From 13-2-20CM-66-19 sp963760225 (GTDB lineage Bacteria; Pseudomonadota; Gammaproteobacteria; Steroidobacterales; Steroidobacteraceae), in contig CAVXCD010000002.1 of assembly GCA_963760225.1 (NCBI GenBank), positions 868,001 through 932,000 on the forward strand: 64,000 nt of DNA, read 5' to 3'. Positions 9,377 to 17,961 of the stretch are shown piece after piece. Position 1 is the stretch's first letter. The number at the start of each line of letters is the position of its first letter. The notes beneath the pieces were generated by a model. It worked only from the letters and a program-made list of their open reading frames with translations. It did not search any database and was not told where the DNA came from. The position numbers and the translations under genes were made by a program.

Positions 9377-9691
9377 TTAGCCGGCAGAGATGTCCGTCAC
9401 CTTGACCTCGGTGAACATCTGGCGGTGATTCTTCTGCCGCAGATAATGCGCGCGGCGCTTGAACTTCACGATCGATACCTTGGCGCTGCGCCCGTGGCGC
9501 ACGACGGTCGCGAGCACCTTGCCGCCCTTGAGCATCGGCTTGCCGACCTTGACGTCGGCACCTTCGCCGACCAGCAGCACCTCGCCGAATTCGACGGTCG
9601 CACCCGGCTCGGCGTCGAGCTTCTCGACGCGCAGCACGCCGTCCTTGGTCACACGATACTGTTTACCGCCGGTGGCGATGACCGCGTACAT
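9377..9691 (-). CDS. rplU: 50S ribosomal protein L21
   Basis: 104 residues. MYAVIATGGKQYRV is the standard L21 N-terminus and fixes the start at 9691 although the frame is open to 9733. The conserved C-terminal KFKRRAHYLRQKNHRQ segment binds 23S rRNA. First gene of rplU-rpmA, divergent from ispB. Confidence 0.98.
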   Translation of the reverse strand: MYAVIATGGKQYRVTKDGVLRVEKLDAEPGATVEFGEVLLVGEGADVKVGKPMLKGGKVLATVVRHGRSAKVSIVKFKRRAHYLRQKNHRQMFTEVKVTDISAG

Positions 9692-9906
9692 GGCATTAAA
9701 AGGAGAATGGGCCTGCCGGGAAAGGCCGCGCATTCTACTGGCGCAGGCAGCTTCAGGTCAAACCAGGTTTTTTCGAGCAGCCACGGTAACTTAGATCACA
9801 ATTGAGCCCCCGCCGGCGCCCGGATGCGCGCATTCTCCTGGACCGGCCGCTCGGCTAGGATGCGGGCCGCGACCGACGCAAAACCCGTCCCAACCCCCAA
9901 AGCGGC

Positions 9907-10887
9907 GTGCCCGACCCGATGACGCTGGAAGATATTCGCGCCCTGGTGCAAACCGATCTGAGCTCGGTGGACCGCGTCATCCGTGCGCGGCTGAAGAGCT
10001 CGGTGCCACTGGTCGACCAGATCGCCGAGCACATCGTAGCGGGCGGCGGCAAGCGGCTGCGGCCGCTGCTGGTACTGCTGGCGGCACGCGCATGCGCCGT
10101 GCAGGGCGCGGCGCATATCGAGGCGGCGGCGTTCATCGAGTTCATCCACACCGCGACGCTGTTGCACGATGACGTGGTCGACGGCTCGGCGCTGCGCCGC
10201 GGACGGCACACGGCCAACCAGGTGTTCGGTAACCAGGCGAGCGTGCTGGTCGGGGATTTCGTCTACTCGCGTGCATTCCAGATGATGGCGGCGCTCGCCA
10301 GCCAGCCGGTGATGGAGATCATGGCGCAGGCGACCAACGTGATCGCCGAGGGCGAGGTGCTGCAGCTGATGTATGCGCGTGATCCTGACACCACCGAGCA
10401 ACGCTGCCTCGACGTCATCTACCGCAAGACCGCCAAGCTGTTCGAGGCCGGCGCCGAGGTCGGTGCGGTGCTCGCGGGCAGTCCACCGCCGGTGCGCCAG
10501 GCGCTCGCGGCCTACGGCCGTCACCTCGGCACCGCCTACCAGCTGGTCGACGACGTGCTCGACTACCGCTCCAACCCCAGCGAGCGCGGCAAGAACCTGG
10601 GCGACGACCTGGCGGAAGGCAAGCCCACGCTGCCGCTGATCCACGCGCTGAAGAACAGCAGCGAGCCCCAGCGCGCCGCGATTCGCAACGCCATCACGCG
10701 CGGCGGCGTTGCGCTGCTCGAGCCGGTGGTGGCCGCGATCGAAGCCACCGGCGGACTCGAATACGCCGCGCGGCTGGCGCGGGAGGAGGCGCAGCAGGGG
10801 CTCGCCTGCTTGAGCGCGCTGCCCGACTCCTCTTATAAGGAGGGTCTGGCCGCACTGGCGCGTTTCGCGGTCGACCATACCACCTGA
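9907..10887 (+). CDS. ispB: Long-chain polyprenyl (octaprenyl) diphosphate synthase
   Basis: 326 residues (GTG start; an ATG four codons later at 9919 is an alternative). It is a trans-prenyltransferase that extends FPP with IPP to make the ubiquinone side chain. The first Asp-rich motif is LLHDDVVDGSALRRG, the second is QLVDDVLDYR, and GGGKRLRP precedes them. The position divergent from rplU is the normal ispB context. Chain length (C40 or other) cannot be read from the sequence. Confidence 0.94.
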   Translation: MPDPMTLEDIRALVQTDLSSVDRVIRARLKSSVPLVDQIAEHIVAGGGKRLRPLLVLLAARACAVQGAAHIEAAAFIEFIHTATLLHDDVVDGSALRRGRHTANQVFGNQASVLVGDFVYSRAFQMMAALASQPVMEIMAQATNVIAEGEVLQLMYARDPDTTEQRCLDVIYRKTAKLFEAGAEVGAVLAGSPPPVRQALAAYGRHLGTAYQLVDDVLDYRSNPSERGKNLGDDLAEGKPTLPLIHALKNSSEPQRAAIRNAITRGGVALLEPVVAAIEATGGLEYAARLAREEAQQGLACLSALPDSSYKEGLAALARFAVDHTT

Positions 10888-10941
10888 CCTGCCGCACGAC
10901 GCGCGTGCGGCGGCACAAAGAACGACGGGGAGACACAAGCG

Positions 10942-12300
10942 ATGACAACCTCCAGGCCTACAGTGATTGCCACCCTGTGCCTCGCCGCTGGACTGCTCGC
11001 CGCGAGCGCGCCGCCGCTCAGCGCCGATGAGCTCGGTGAGCCACCCGCGCCCGGAACCAACGCGCCCGCAGTGTCCGGGGAACCGCTGGTGCTGAAGGCT
11101 GCGCACCTGTTCGATGCCACCGGTACGAAGCTGCAGGACGGCGCGACCCTCGTGATCCAGGGCGACCACATCGTCTCGGTGGGCAACGCAGCGGTACCCG
11201 CGGGCGCACGCGTACTCGACCTGGGCGACGCGACGCTGCTGCCGGGTTTCATCGACGCGCACACGCACCTCACCATGCAGTTCGACGAGAACTACTATCG
11301 CGGTGTCTACAACAACCTGATGCGCTTCCCGGCCGAGCAGGCGATGTACGCCGTGCTGTATGCGCAGCGCACGCTGGAGGCGGGCTTCACCACGGTGCGC
11401 AACGTCGGTGCGCATGACTTCGTCGACGTCGGCCTGCGCAACGGCATCAATGCCGGCGTGGTCGCAGGTCCGCACATCCTGACCGCCGTGCACGGTATCG
11501 GCTCGCCCGGCGGCCATTTCGACAACTACTCGTTCCCGCCGGATCGCGTCACACCCTGGGGGCCGATCGAGGGGATCTGCAGCGGACCGGAGCAGTGCCG
11601 CGAGGCGGTGCGCTACCAGATGAAGTGGGGTGCGGACGTCATCAAGATCGCCGCGAGCGGCGGGGTGCTCTCGGAGGCCGACCCGGTCGACGTGCCGCAG
11701 CTGACGCTCGAGGAGATGACCGCGATCGTCTCCGAAGCGCACAAGTGGAAACGCAAGGTAGCTGCGCACTGTCACGGCGACGCCGCTGCCCGTATCGCCA
11801 TCGAGGCAGGCGTCGATTCGATCGAGCACGGCAGCTTCCTGACCGAAGACACGCTGAAGATCATGAAGGCCAAGGGGGTATACCTCGTGCCAACGCGCAT
11901 GGCGGTGTACTGGGTGAATAAGATGGCCGATACCTTCCCACCGCAGATCGCCGCCAAGGCGCGCGCGGCCGCCGCGGCCCACGGCAACATGTTCAAGACG
12001 GCGCTGCGCATCGGCGTGCCGATCGCCTTTGGCACCGATGCGGGCGTCTACCCCCACGGCATGAACGCCATGGAATTCGGGCTCATGACCGAGCTCGGCA
12101 TGAGCCCGGCCGCCGCGCTGCTCGCCGGCACCCGCGACGCGGCCAGGCTGCTCGGTGTCGAGGCCAGTGTCGGAACGCTGGAAGCCGGTAAGCTGGCCGA
12201 TATCGTCGCCGTCCCCGGCAACGTGCTCAGCGACATCCACGCGACCGAGCACCCGATCTTCGTCATGCACCTGGGACGGGTGGTGGTGCACAAGCCTTGA
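10942..12300 (+). CDS. Exported metal-dependent amidohydrolase
   Basis: 452 residues with a signal peptide (hydrophobic segment followed by a cut near SAPPLSADE). The amidohydrolase TIM barrel shows the metal motif DAHTHL after LLPGF, a GGHFDNYS segment, the HCHGD region, and the late FGTDAGVYPHG aspartate. This is the imidazolonepropionase-like/Xaa-Pro dipeptidase-like group often found in periplasmic prolidases. A likely substrate is a peptide or cyclic amide, but the specificity cannot be assigned. Ribosome site GGGGAGA lies just upstream of the ATG. Confidence 0.85.
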   Translation: MTTSRPTVIATLCLAAGLLAASAPPLSADELGEPPAPGTNAPAVSGEPLVLKAAHLFDATGTKLQDGATLVIQGDHIVSVGNAAVPAGARVLDLGDATLLPGFIDAHTHLTMQFDENYYRGVYNNLMRFPAEQAMYAVLYAQRTLEAGFTTVRNVGAHDFVDVGLRNGINAGVVAGPHILTAVHGIGSPGGHFDNYSFPPDRVTPWGPIEGICSGPEQCREAVRYQMKWGADVIKIAASGGVLSEADPVDVPQLTLEEMTAIVSEAHKWKRKVAAHCHGDAAARIAIEAGVDSIEHGSFLTEDTLKIMKAKGVYLVPTRMAVYWVNKMADTFPPQIAAKARAAAAAHGNMFKTALRIGVPIAFGTDAGVYPHGMNAMEFGLMTELGMSPAAALLAGTRDAARLLGVEASVGTLEAGKLADIVAVPGNVLSDIHATEHPIFVMHLGRVVVHKP

Positions 12301-12393
12301 GTCCGCGGCTGATGCGCCGTTGAAGGCGGGCGGCCGGTTCAGTACACTCCGCCGCCCGTCGCCTGGCCCTTGCCGCGTCTTGCCGCTCGATTT

Positions 12394-12472
<79 letters not shown>

Positions 12473-12517
12473 AAAATCAATAGCTTAATTTCGATTCGTA
12501 TGTCGCAGAAGGCTGCT

Positions 12518-12537
12518 GTAAGTGCTAGGTAAGTGCT
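12518..12537 (+). repeat. Tandem direct repeat near attL (possible integrase arm site)
   Basis: GTAAGTGCTAGGTAAGTGCT holds two GTAAGTGCT copies at 11-base spacing. Nearly the same doublet occurs inside the other end of the island at 25652-25670. Symmetric placement inside both att sites fits arm-type binding sites of a tyrosine recombinase or sites for its accessory factor; this is inference. Confidence 0.5.
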
Positions 12538-12728
12538 GGCGCGGGCTGCCGGTTCGGCAGATGGAACAACGCGGCGTTCCGCAGATCCCTCCTCGCAATC
12601 TCCAATGGTGAACAGCGCCTCACGCTCCTGCTGCTCTAGCCATGCTTGTCCGGCCGCCATCGCCTGCGCGGGAGAACTGCCCGGACCGGCGGCGCTCTTG
12701 AAGGTATCCACGTCGGGTAAGGCGGAAT

Positions 12729-13499
12729 TCAGGTTCTGACTACGTTTCCTGCCGCCCAAATTGCCTCGTACTGTTTGATTGAGTCGGCAGCGGTGTCTGT
12801 TAACTCGATTAGGGCCGCGGGCGCCGACTTTGCGGCATCCTTAAACGAAGCATCCACAAGAAATGCGCGGGTACCGTCGATACATAGGAAGCGACCGTGG
12901 AAATTTTGGGCGCTCCGAATCGCAATTTGCATGGGGGACTGCAGTACGAACGCCGCAACGGAAGCAGTCAATTTGTCGAGAAGGTCTCGCGTGAGTAGCC
13001 TAACCGAGACTGCCCGTTGCACGTGCGGCAGGTAGCTCGGAACGAAGTCCGCGCCCATCCATCGATCTACGAACAGCACGTCCCGTTGGGCAGTCTCGAT
13101 TGCCTTTCGTAGCTCATCGTAAAAGTCGAACGGCTGACCCGCGTCAAACGCGCCCGATATCCGGCCGCCGGTGATGAGTCGCAGTTCGTTACGAGCTTCC
13201 TGAATGGTGTTCATTACTTTTGCGAGCGCGCTCATGGCTGCCATCTGCGCAGCGTGGGCGTTAGTCGATTGGATAAACAACGCATCAGTGTGCTGCGCGA
13301 ACTCCCGCTCCCGCGATTTATCCCATGCCCCGATCAAGGCGCGAGCCCGACCGACCCAATCGTGGTTCTCTGGTCGTATCTCAAGGAGTGCATAGTCGGC
13401 TGGCTTGGTGCGGACTAGTTCATCGAGAGCAAAGAGAAGCTCGCGAGAATCGAGGGACAGGCGGTTTCGGTTGTCCAATGGGTTCTCCCAGCAGGTCAT
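12729..13499 (-). CDS. Hypothetical protein with a degenerate phospholipase D-like half
   Basis: 256 residues. The N-terminal half (about 1-110) is helical with no recognised motif. The C-terminal half (about 125-235) reads like one PLD-family module: QRDVLFVDRWMG, a β-strand with VRLLTRD, then FHGRFLCIDGTRAFLVDAS followed by a Lys and hydrophobic strand. The HxR box replaces the catalytic HxK of true PLD enzymes, so it may bind rather than cleave. A GAGG sequence precedes the ATG. It is the first gene inside the left island end; possible roles include defence or nucleic-acid binding, but nothing proves either. Confidence 0.6.
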   Translation of the reverse strand: MTCWENPLDNRNRLSLDSRELLFALDELVRTKPADYALLEIRPENHDWVGRARALIGAWDKSREREFAQHTDALFIQSTNAHAAQMAAMSALAKVMNTIQEARNELRLITGGRISGAFDAGQPFDFYDELRKAIETAQRDVLFVDRWMGADFVPSYLPHVQRAVSVRLLTRDLLDKLTASVAAFVLQSPMQIAIRSAQNFHGRFLCIDGTRAFLVDASFKDAAKSAPAALIELTDTAADSIKQYEAIWAAGNVVRT

Positions 13500-13590
13500 A
13501 ACCTCAGCTACCGCTGAGCCGGACTTATTCCCCCGAGCGCGCCCCGCGTAGTTGCTCTAACGCCGAGTCACCGAGAACGGGGCTGGCCTT

Positions 13591-14314
13591 CTATTGTTGG
13601 GGCACCGAAGCAGCCTCTACGTCGATGTCATGGAAGTGCGCTATCAATGTTTGGGTGGTAGGAGAGATTCCGGTTATGCCGTTATCGGAATGGTTGGACC
13701 CTTGGCGGACTTCGGGGCTGTCGCCGCTGTCATTGAACATCTTTCGGAGATTCTTCCAGCCCGACAGGATGTACCAAGTTGAACACCACGGTTTCGGTGA
13801 TGACTTGGGGAAACGGAAGTCGACGGAGTTCGAACACCATATATCAACAGGCCCCTGATACCGGAGATCCGACGTACCTGCTAGCGCTTTATCGGCAACG
13901 GAGTCGTCGTCCTCTGACATCGGTCCATGAACTATTCGGTACGCGAGTGCGTTGAAAGTCCATCCGCAGCGGCCCGGTAGAACACCGTCCAGAGCTAATT
14001 TTGCGGTTGCCGTTTGGCCGTCGCGATGTACGGCAAGCGGTACAAGAGCACCTTGAGGAAAGTGGTCAACCAGAACTGCCTGCGAGATAGGTGCACTCGC
14101 CTTTGGTCGCCGAGTACGACACGCTGAAACGAATGTCGAGTGTGGTGGGGACGGTTGCGCGGAGTTCGACGACTCGTTGGGGATTGGGGTTGACCTGCGG
14201 GTAATTCCGATCCCCGGGCTTGACAATCTGCGCGCCGGCAAGCACCACGGTTAGGGCGAGAAGAATAATTCGACCGGAGGCGGCGATTTCCGCCTGATTC
14301 CACGAAACTGCCAT
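13591..14314 (-). pseudogene. Frameshifted hypothetical exported/membrane-anchored protein
   Basis: The first frame opens at 14314 (MAVSWNQAEIAASGRIILLA) with one N-terminal hydrophobic segment and stops at 14066. The reading continues in the neighbouring frame from about 14085 (QAVLVDHFPQGALVPLAV) to 13591. Joined, they give about 240 residues, consistent with one gene that gained one base within GCAGGCAG near 14080. The mature part contains an all-β-looking region and no recognised family. It lies just beyond the last attC of the cassette cluster, in the same orientation as the cassette genes. Confidence 0.5.
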
Positions 14315-14411
14315 GAGGCTTCCTGTCTAATCCGGCGTGACTTCTGGACCAGACTCGCGCGCGGCATGGCCCGGCGTCAAGGTGGCTGTGTCACGGTGCC
14401 TCTGGGCAGCC

Positions 14412-14506
14412 TGCTAACGCAGTTTCATGGTTTATTTCAGGGACTGCCCGCAGTTGCTCATATATTTTCTGCGGGATATATCTATACCCCCCAACGATTG
14501 TTAGAC
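14412..14506 (-). repeat. attC site 1 (distal end of cassette array, partly degenerate)
   Basis: Read on the minus strand, R'' GTCTAAC and L'' AATCGTTGGGGGG are like the other sites, but the other half ends ...ACTGCGTTAGCA and its L' box no longer pairs well with L''. The core GTTAGCA is intact. It is probably the last attC of the array, whose far half has diverged or was derived from another site. Confidence 0.6.
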
Positions 14507-14591
14507 GGCACACACGCTTGACTGCTGGTCATTGACGCTGGCGAAGTATCCACCCGGTAGAGCAGCCGGTCGCGAATTGGAGCAAGGGACA

Positions 14592-15413
14592 CTATCCCCT
14601 CGTCGCAACGAGTGTGTAGCACATGGGCAGTTGCGCGCCCTGGTGCTCGTAGATCCCGTAGGCCTCTTCGCGATTGGAGTGCGCGTATTCTTTGAAATGG
14701 GCTATGCGGAGACCGGATGCAATCACAGCCGTGAGAATATCGCTCAAACGATGGACGAACCAATAGTAGGGAGCGCCTTTTCCCGTACTCTTACCTTCGT
14801 AAACAATGATCCGGTCCTCGACAAATGGCGCTGTACGGAAATAGGACTCGGCCGGAAGAAAAGGATTCGCGGATTCCGGGTCAAACATTTCCAGGAAGGG
14901 GTGCGTCTCGTAGATCACGAGGGTTCCGGGCCGGCGTAGCGTGTTGGCAACGCAAGAGAAAAAGACACCCAGATCTGGTATCCAGTTCAGCACGCCGATC
15001 GTGATCAGTGCGACATCGAACCGGCCGCTAAGCTCACGCGGCAATGAATGGACGTCAGCTTCTATGAATTCTGGCCGATGGGGCGAAATCGATGCGAGTT
15101 CTTGGGCTTGACCGAGAAACGCCGCGGATTGATCCACCCCCACGACTCGATGCGCACCGAGTCCTAACAACGACAGACACTCTCGCCCATTGTTGCAACC
15201 GAGTTGGATGACGTCCTTCTCGGCGACGCCAATGTTGGCCAGTACCTCGGTGAGTATGGTATCGAAACAGGAGAAATCGGACCGAGACACCGACGCACGA
15301 AGTGTCCGCCAGCTCTCGAGCGCTTCATGATGTGGAGCCGAGGCGTTCCATGCCTCTTTGTTGCTTGCCACGGCCTTCTGTATCAGCTGGGCTTTCTTCA
15401 TACTTCCTGCCAT
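14592..15413 (-). CDS. SAM-dependent methyltransferase (integron cassette gene)
   Basis: 273 residues, class I methyltransferase. Motif I is seen as VIQLGCNNGRECL near residues 66-78, with GVDQS (acidic residue at the end of strand 2), EADVHSLP, and the post-motif strand FDVALITIGVLNW. The C-terminal part (about 170-260) carries the substrate region. The substrate is unknown. It lies between attC1 and attC2, transcribed in the direction of the array. Its start is about 300 bases from the upstream attC; that stretch holds a truncated, different cassette gene. Confidence 0.8.
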   Translation of the reverse strand: MAGSMKKAQLIQKAVASNKEAWNASAPHHEALESWRTLRASVSRSDFSCFDTILTEVLANIGVAEKDVIQLGCNNGRECLSLLGLGAHRVVGVDQSAAFLGQAQELASISPHRPEFIEADVHSLPRELSGRFDVALITIGVLNWIPDLGVFFSCVANTLRRPGTLVIYETHPFLEMFDPESANPFLPAESYFRTAPFVEDRIIVYEGKSTGKGAPYYWFVHRLSDILTAVIASGLRIAHFKEYAHSNREEAYGIYEHQGAQLPMCYTLVATRG

Positions 15414-15453
15414 TTAGCCCCCGCGAACCATAGGTACCACATCCCCACAACAA

Positions 15454-15699
15454 CTATTGGCACGCCCACGGCAGCTCAGCAGTCCAAACGCGGCACAGCT
15501 CCGCATCGAGGCAATTGAGGTTGGAGCGCTCTTTGGGAAACTGACGGTAGTGCTCACGAACCACGACACGATCTCCTAACGGTAGCATCTGAACGATGCG
15601 CGTCCCGGTGGCAGTGTGCCTCGCCACAGTCTGCCAGGCAGAGGCATACCTCAGCAGAACGCCGTCGATCAATTCGAAGTGAGGCGTCGAACTTGGCAC
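15454..15699 (-). pseudogene. Truncated hypothetical cassette ORF
   Basis: 81 codons from a GTG start 16 bases inside the cassette core. It reads VPSSTPHFELIDGVLLRYASA... to ...CRVWTAELPWACQ. The style (alternating strands, REHYRQFPKE, CLDAEL-x-VW-AELP) is that of short integron cassette proteins that I would expect to run about 50-60 residues longer. The abrupt end next to the methyltransferase start, and the mismatch of core sequences at the two ends of this cassette, suggest a deletion that fused two cassettes. Confidence 0.5.
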
Positions 15700-15714
15700 A
15701 TGACGACCAGTGCT

Positions 15715-15804
15715 GCCTAACTGTGAAGTTGGGAGGCCGCACACAGGCGCCCAATTGGAGCCAAACAGACCACACATCACGGCCCCCTCCAACGATTGTT
15801 AGAC
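15715..15804 (-). repeat. attC site 2
   Basis: 90 bp. On the minus strand, R'' GTCTAAC, L'' around CGTTGGAGGGGGCC, and L' GGCCTCCCAACTTCAC with R' GTTAGGC form an imperfect palindrome with a central GCGCC/TTGG stem. The L boxes match those of sites 3-5. Confidence 0.85.
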
Positions 15805-16088
15805 GGCGTGGAAGTAACCGAGGCGTCGGGATAACCACAAACCGGACAAACGCGTGAACCTAGCAGCGACGGCAGCCAAGCATTGACAGACTTTCTCCTC
15901 ATAGCGTCCCAAACCCATCTGGCCCCGCAGGAGGGGCATCGTACGGATGTGCAGCCATAAACGAAGAAGGCGAGCCCTACCGCTGTGCCTCCAATCTGGA
16001 AAAGAACCCCGTACGGGGAGGTTGAGGGATGCAGGAAGTTGCCAGAAATGCGAGGCTGCCCCCCAGCATAAAACCCACGAACGCGCAA
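15777..16088 (-). CDS. Cassette-encoded small membrane protein with zinc-ribbon-like cysteines
   Basis: 103 residues. One hydrophobic segment (about 28-45, VLFQIGGTAVGLAFFVYG) is followed by two CxxC pairs, VRCPSCGARW and RVCPVCGYPD, separated by about 30 residues, which would make a zinc ribbon. The last eight residues are encoded by attC2, which is typical of cassette genes that read into their attC. No family recognised. Confidence 0.6.
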   Translation of the reverse strand: MRVRGFYAGGQPRISGNFLHPSTSPYGVLFQIGGTAVGLAFFVYGCTSVRCPSCGARWVWDAMRRKSVNAWLPSLLGSRVCPVCGYPDASVTSTPSNNRWRGP

Positions 16089-16151
16089 AGCGCTTTCGGC
16101 GCCTGACCGGAGCGCGTTATGACGGATGAGTCAAACATGGAGCGCCACGCC

Positions 16152-16273
16152 GTCTAACGGTGAAGTTGAGGGGCCGCGCGCGGGCGCCCGATTGGAGCCG
16201 CAAGTGCACACTGTCTTCCAGCACCCGCGGCGACACTACCGACCATCACGGACCCCTCCAACGATTGTTAGAC
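16152..16273 (-). repeat. attC site 3
   Basis: 122 bp, bounded by GTCTAAC and GTTAGAC (perfectly complementary ends). Inner boxes GTTGAGGGGCC and GGACCCCTCCAAC pair with a small offset, the asymmetry that sets strand choice. Reading AACAATCGTTGGAGGGG after R'' places the array orientation on the minus strand. Confidence 0.92.
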
Positions 16274-16477
16274 CACCAGAATCTCAGGGTGAACGATGAA
16301 CTCCTCACCTGGCACATCTCCGCACTGAAACAGAAGTCTAGCGCCGCCTGACAGCGTGAGTGAGAACTGACGGGGTGTGTCGACGCTCCACGATTGGACT
16401 GTGCGACTTGCGATGTCCTTAAGCGGAGAGATGTCTCCCCAAGAGGCATTGACCTGCCGGCTTTCTTCGGACCTAAA
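16268..16477 (-). pseudogene. 3' part of a cassette gene interrupted by IS3-family element
   Basis: After the IS end the frame reads FRSEESRQVNASWGDISPLK through to FIVHPEILVV and stops in attC3, a normal cassette gene ending. The 5' half lies on the other side of the IS (17626-17832). Together they would encode about 135 residues, a β-rich hypothetical protein resembling short cassette proteins of unknown function. Confidence 0.65.
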
Positions 16478-17330
16478 CACCTTTGGAGACGGCTGTGTTG
16501 GGGTCGGTTGTTGATAGCTGTTGCTTGAACTCTACCGGCGTCAGCTGTCCGAGACTCGAGTGCGGTCGAACCTCGTTAAACTGCCGCCGGAACTCTTCGA
16601 TCAGGATCTTCGCATCGATCCGGTTCTTGAACCACTGCATGCCGAGACACTCGTCGCGAAACTTGCCGTTGAAACTCTCGTTCGATCCGTTCTGCCAGGG
16701 CTTGCCTGGATCGATGTAAGCGGTGTCGATCTGTGCCTCCGTCACCCAGCGCAGGATCGCTCGAGAGATGAACTCCGGGCCGTTGTCTGAGCGGAGGTAC
16801 TTCGGTGCTCCGTGAACGCTCACCAGCTTCGACAGCACTTCGATCACGCGAGCCGATCGGATGCTGCCGGCCACATTGATCGCCAAACACTCCCGGGTGT
16901 ACTCATCGATTACCGTCAGACACTTCAGCTGCTGGCCATTGGCACACGCGTCGAATAGGAAGTCGTATGCCCAGACCTGGTTCGCTCCCGTGGGCGCCAG
17001 AGGCCTCGGGCGATGTGCGGCCACGCGTCGCCGTGGCCTCTTTCTCGGCACTTGCAGACCGTGCAGTCGCCACAGCCGATGCGTTCGATCCGCGCTCATC
17101 ACATGTCCTCGCCGGCTCAGGAACACCTGGATGCGCCGATACCCATATCGTGGGTACTGAGCGGCGAGCTCGCGCATCACCGCCACCACCGGCGCATCGC
17201 GCTTCACCAGGCGCGACTCGTACCGCAATGTCGATCTTGCCACTGTCATCAGCGCGCACGCTCTGCGAACCGACAATCCACCGTGGCACAGATACGCCAC
17301 CTGTCGTCGCTGCACGGGCGCGCCTACCAT
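16473..17330 (-). CDS. IS3-family transposase, orfB (DDE catalytic part)
   Basis: 285 codons read in the -1 frame relative to orfA. The N-terminal HTH_21-like region (PRYGYRRIQVFLSRRGH) is followed by the integrase core with the catalytic triad in VWAYDFLFDA, LRSDNGPEF and NESFNGKFRDECL. The usual product is an OrfAB fusion made by frameshifting at the A7 run near 17330. The stop codon is formed partly by flanking DNA. All catalytic residues are present, so the enzyme could be active. Confidence 0.93.
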   Translation of the reverse strand: MVGAPVQRRQVAYLCHGGLSVRRACALMTVARSTLRYESRLVKRDAPVVAVMRELAAQYPRYGYRRIQVFLSRRGHVMSADRTHRLWRLHGLQVPRKRPRRRVAAHRPRPLAPTGANQVWAYDFLFDACANGQQLKCLTVIDEYTRECLAINVAGSIRSARVIEVLSKLVSVHGAPKYLRSDNGPEFISRAILRWVTEAQIDTAYIDPGKPWQNGSNESFNGKFRDECLGMQWFKNRIDAKILIEEFRRQFNEVRPHSSLGQLTPVEFKQQLSTTDPNTAVSKGV

Positions 17331-17634
17331 TTTTTTGCGGCAACCTCCTTCATCAGCTCGATCTCAAGGTCCCGCTCGGCTACGAGCTTCTTCAGCTTCG
17401 CGTTTTCCTGCTCCAGCTGGCGCAGCTTGCGCACATCAGCTGGCTCGAGCTGCCCGAACTTCTTACGCCACAGGTAGATCGTTTGATCCGAAATCCCATG
17501 CTTCTTAGCCACATCCATGACCGGCGCGGCATCGGCCTCGCGCAGGATCTTGACCATCGCTTCTTCGGTAAACCGGGTCTTCTTCATGGCTCCCTCGCTG
17601 CCCCTCGGAGCCATCATCCCAAAGATCACGTGGT
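16478..17634 (-). mobile_element. IS3-family insertion sequence (IS407-like)
   Basis: About 1.16 kb with overlapping orfA and orfB, a -1 frameshift signal, and related ends: on the minus strand the left end reads TGATCTTTGGGATGATGG and the inverted right end ACACCTTTGGAGACGG, which match over the CTTTGG core. Boundaries are accurate only to a few bases, and I could not identify a clean target duplication. It lies inside a cassette gene and appears full length. Confidence 0.85.
17324..17587 (-). CDS. IS3-family transposase, orfA (helix-turn-helix)
   Basis: 87 residues from MKKTRFTEEAMVKILREAD, the typical start of this IS group; the frame is open upstream to 17629. It carries the HTH (MDVAKKHGISDQTIYLWRKKFG) and a C-terminal leucine-zipper-like coiled coil (LRQLEQENAKLKKLVAERDL). 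It ends KEVAAKKW, where the run of A residues allows -1 slippage into orfB. Confidence 0.93.
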   Translation of the reverse strand: MKKTRFTEEAMVKILREADAAPVMDVAKKHGISDQTIYLWRKKFGQLEPADVRKLRQLEQENAKLKKLVAERDLEIELMKEVAAKKW

Positions 17635-17832
17635 ACGAAAATCGCCAGGCAGGTCAGCATGATCGTACACAAGCATTGAGGCGCCGCTGAGTTCAACGAA
17701 GACGCGGCCCACGCACTGAATAAAATCCCTGCCGCCGAAGCCAAACTGCAGATCATAGGGCCCCAGCGCCACCTGAGTGAGCGTCTTCCCAACGAGCCTA
17801 TCAAGGCTGAAGTGAGCTGGAATGGAACCCAT
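17629..17832 (-). pseudogene. 5' part of the cassette gene interrupted by the IS3 element
   Basis: 67 codons from MGSIPAHFSLDRLVGKTLTQ to about LPGDFRTT, ending where the IS begins. The start lies 14 bases inside the core of attC4, the normal position of a cassette gene start. It joins the 16268-16477 fragment. Confidence 0.65.
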
Positions 17833-17839
17833 TCTGGTG

Positions 17840-17961
17840 GTCTAACGGTGAAGTTGAGGGGCCGCACAGAAGCGCCTGATGGCGCCGAGGGCGCACAATT
17901 TCTCAGCGCCCGAGGCGCCAAGCCGCAAGCGCATCACGGACCCCTCCAACGATTGTTAGGG
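17840..17961 (-). repeat. attC site 4
   Basis: 122 bp, with outer cores GTCTAAC and GTTAGGG on the plus strand. The GTTAGGG end pairs with CCCTAAC of site 5, exactly as expected for the two ends of one excised cassette circle (17955-18406). Central part GCGCCTGATGGCGCC/GGCGCC is shorter-stemmed than in sites 3 and 5. Confidence 0.9.

Noticed and set aside
9796..12291. Long minus-strand open frame (about 830 codons)
   Set aside because: It lies antisense to ispB and the amidohydrolase and has no domain sense. Long antisense frames are expected at this GC content; the same holds for frames at 4728-6281, 25858-28134, 46220-47752 and 56405-58150.
13554..13561. GCTCTAAC core-like word beyond attC1
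   Set aside because: No pairing partner or inner palindrome was found at attC distance.
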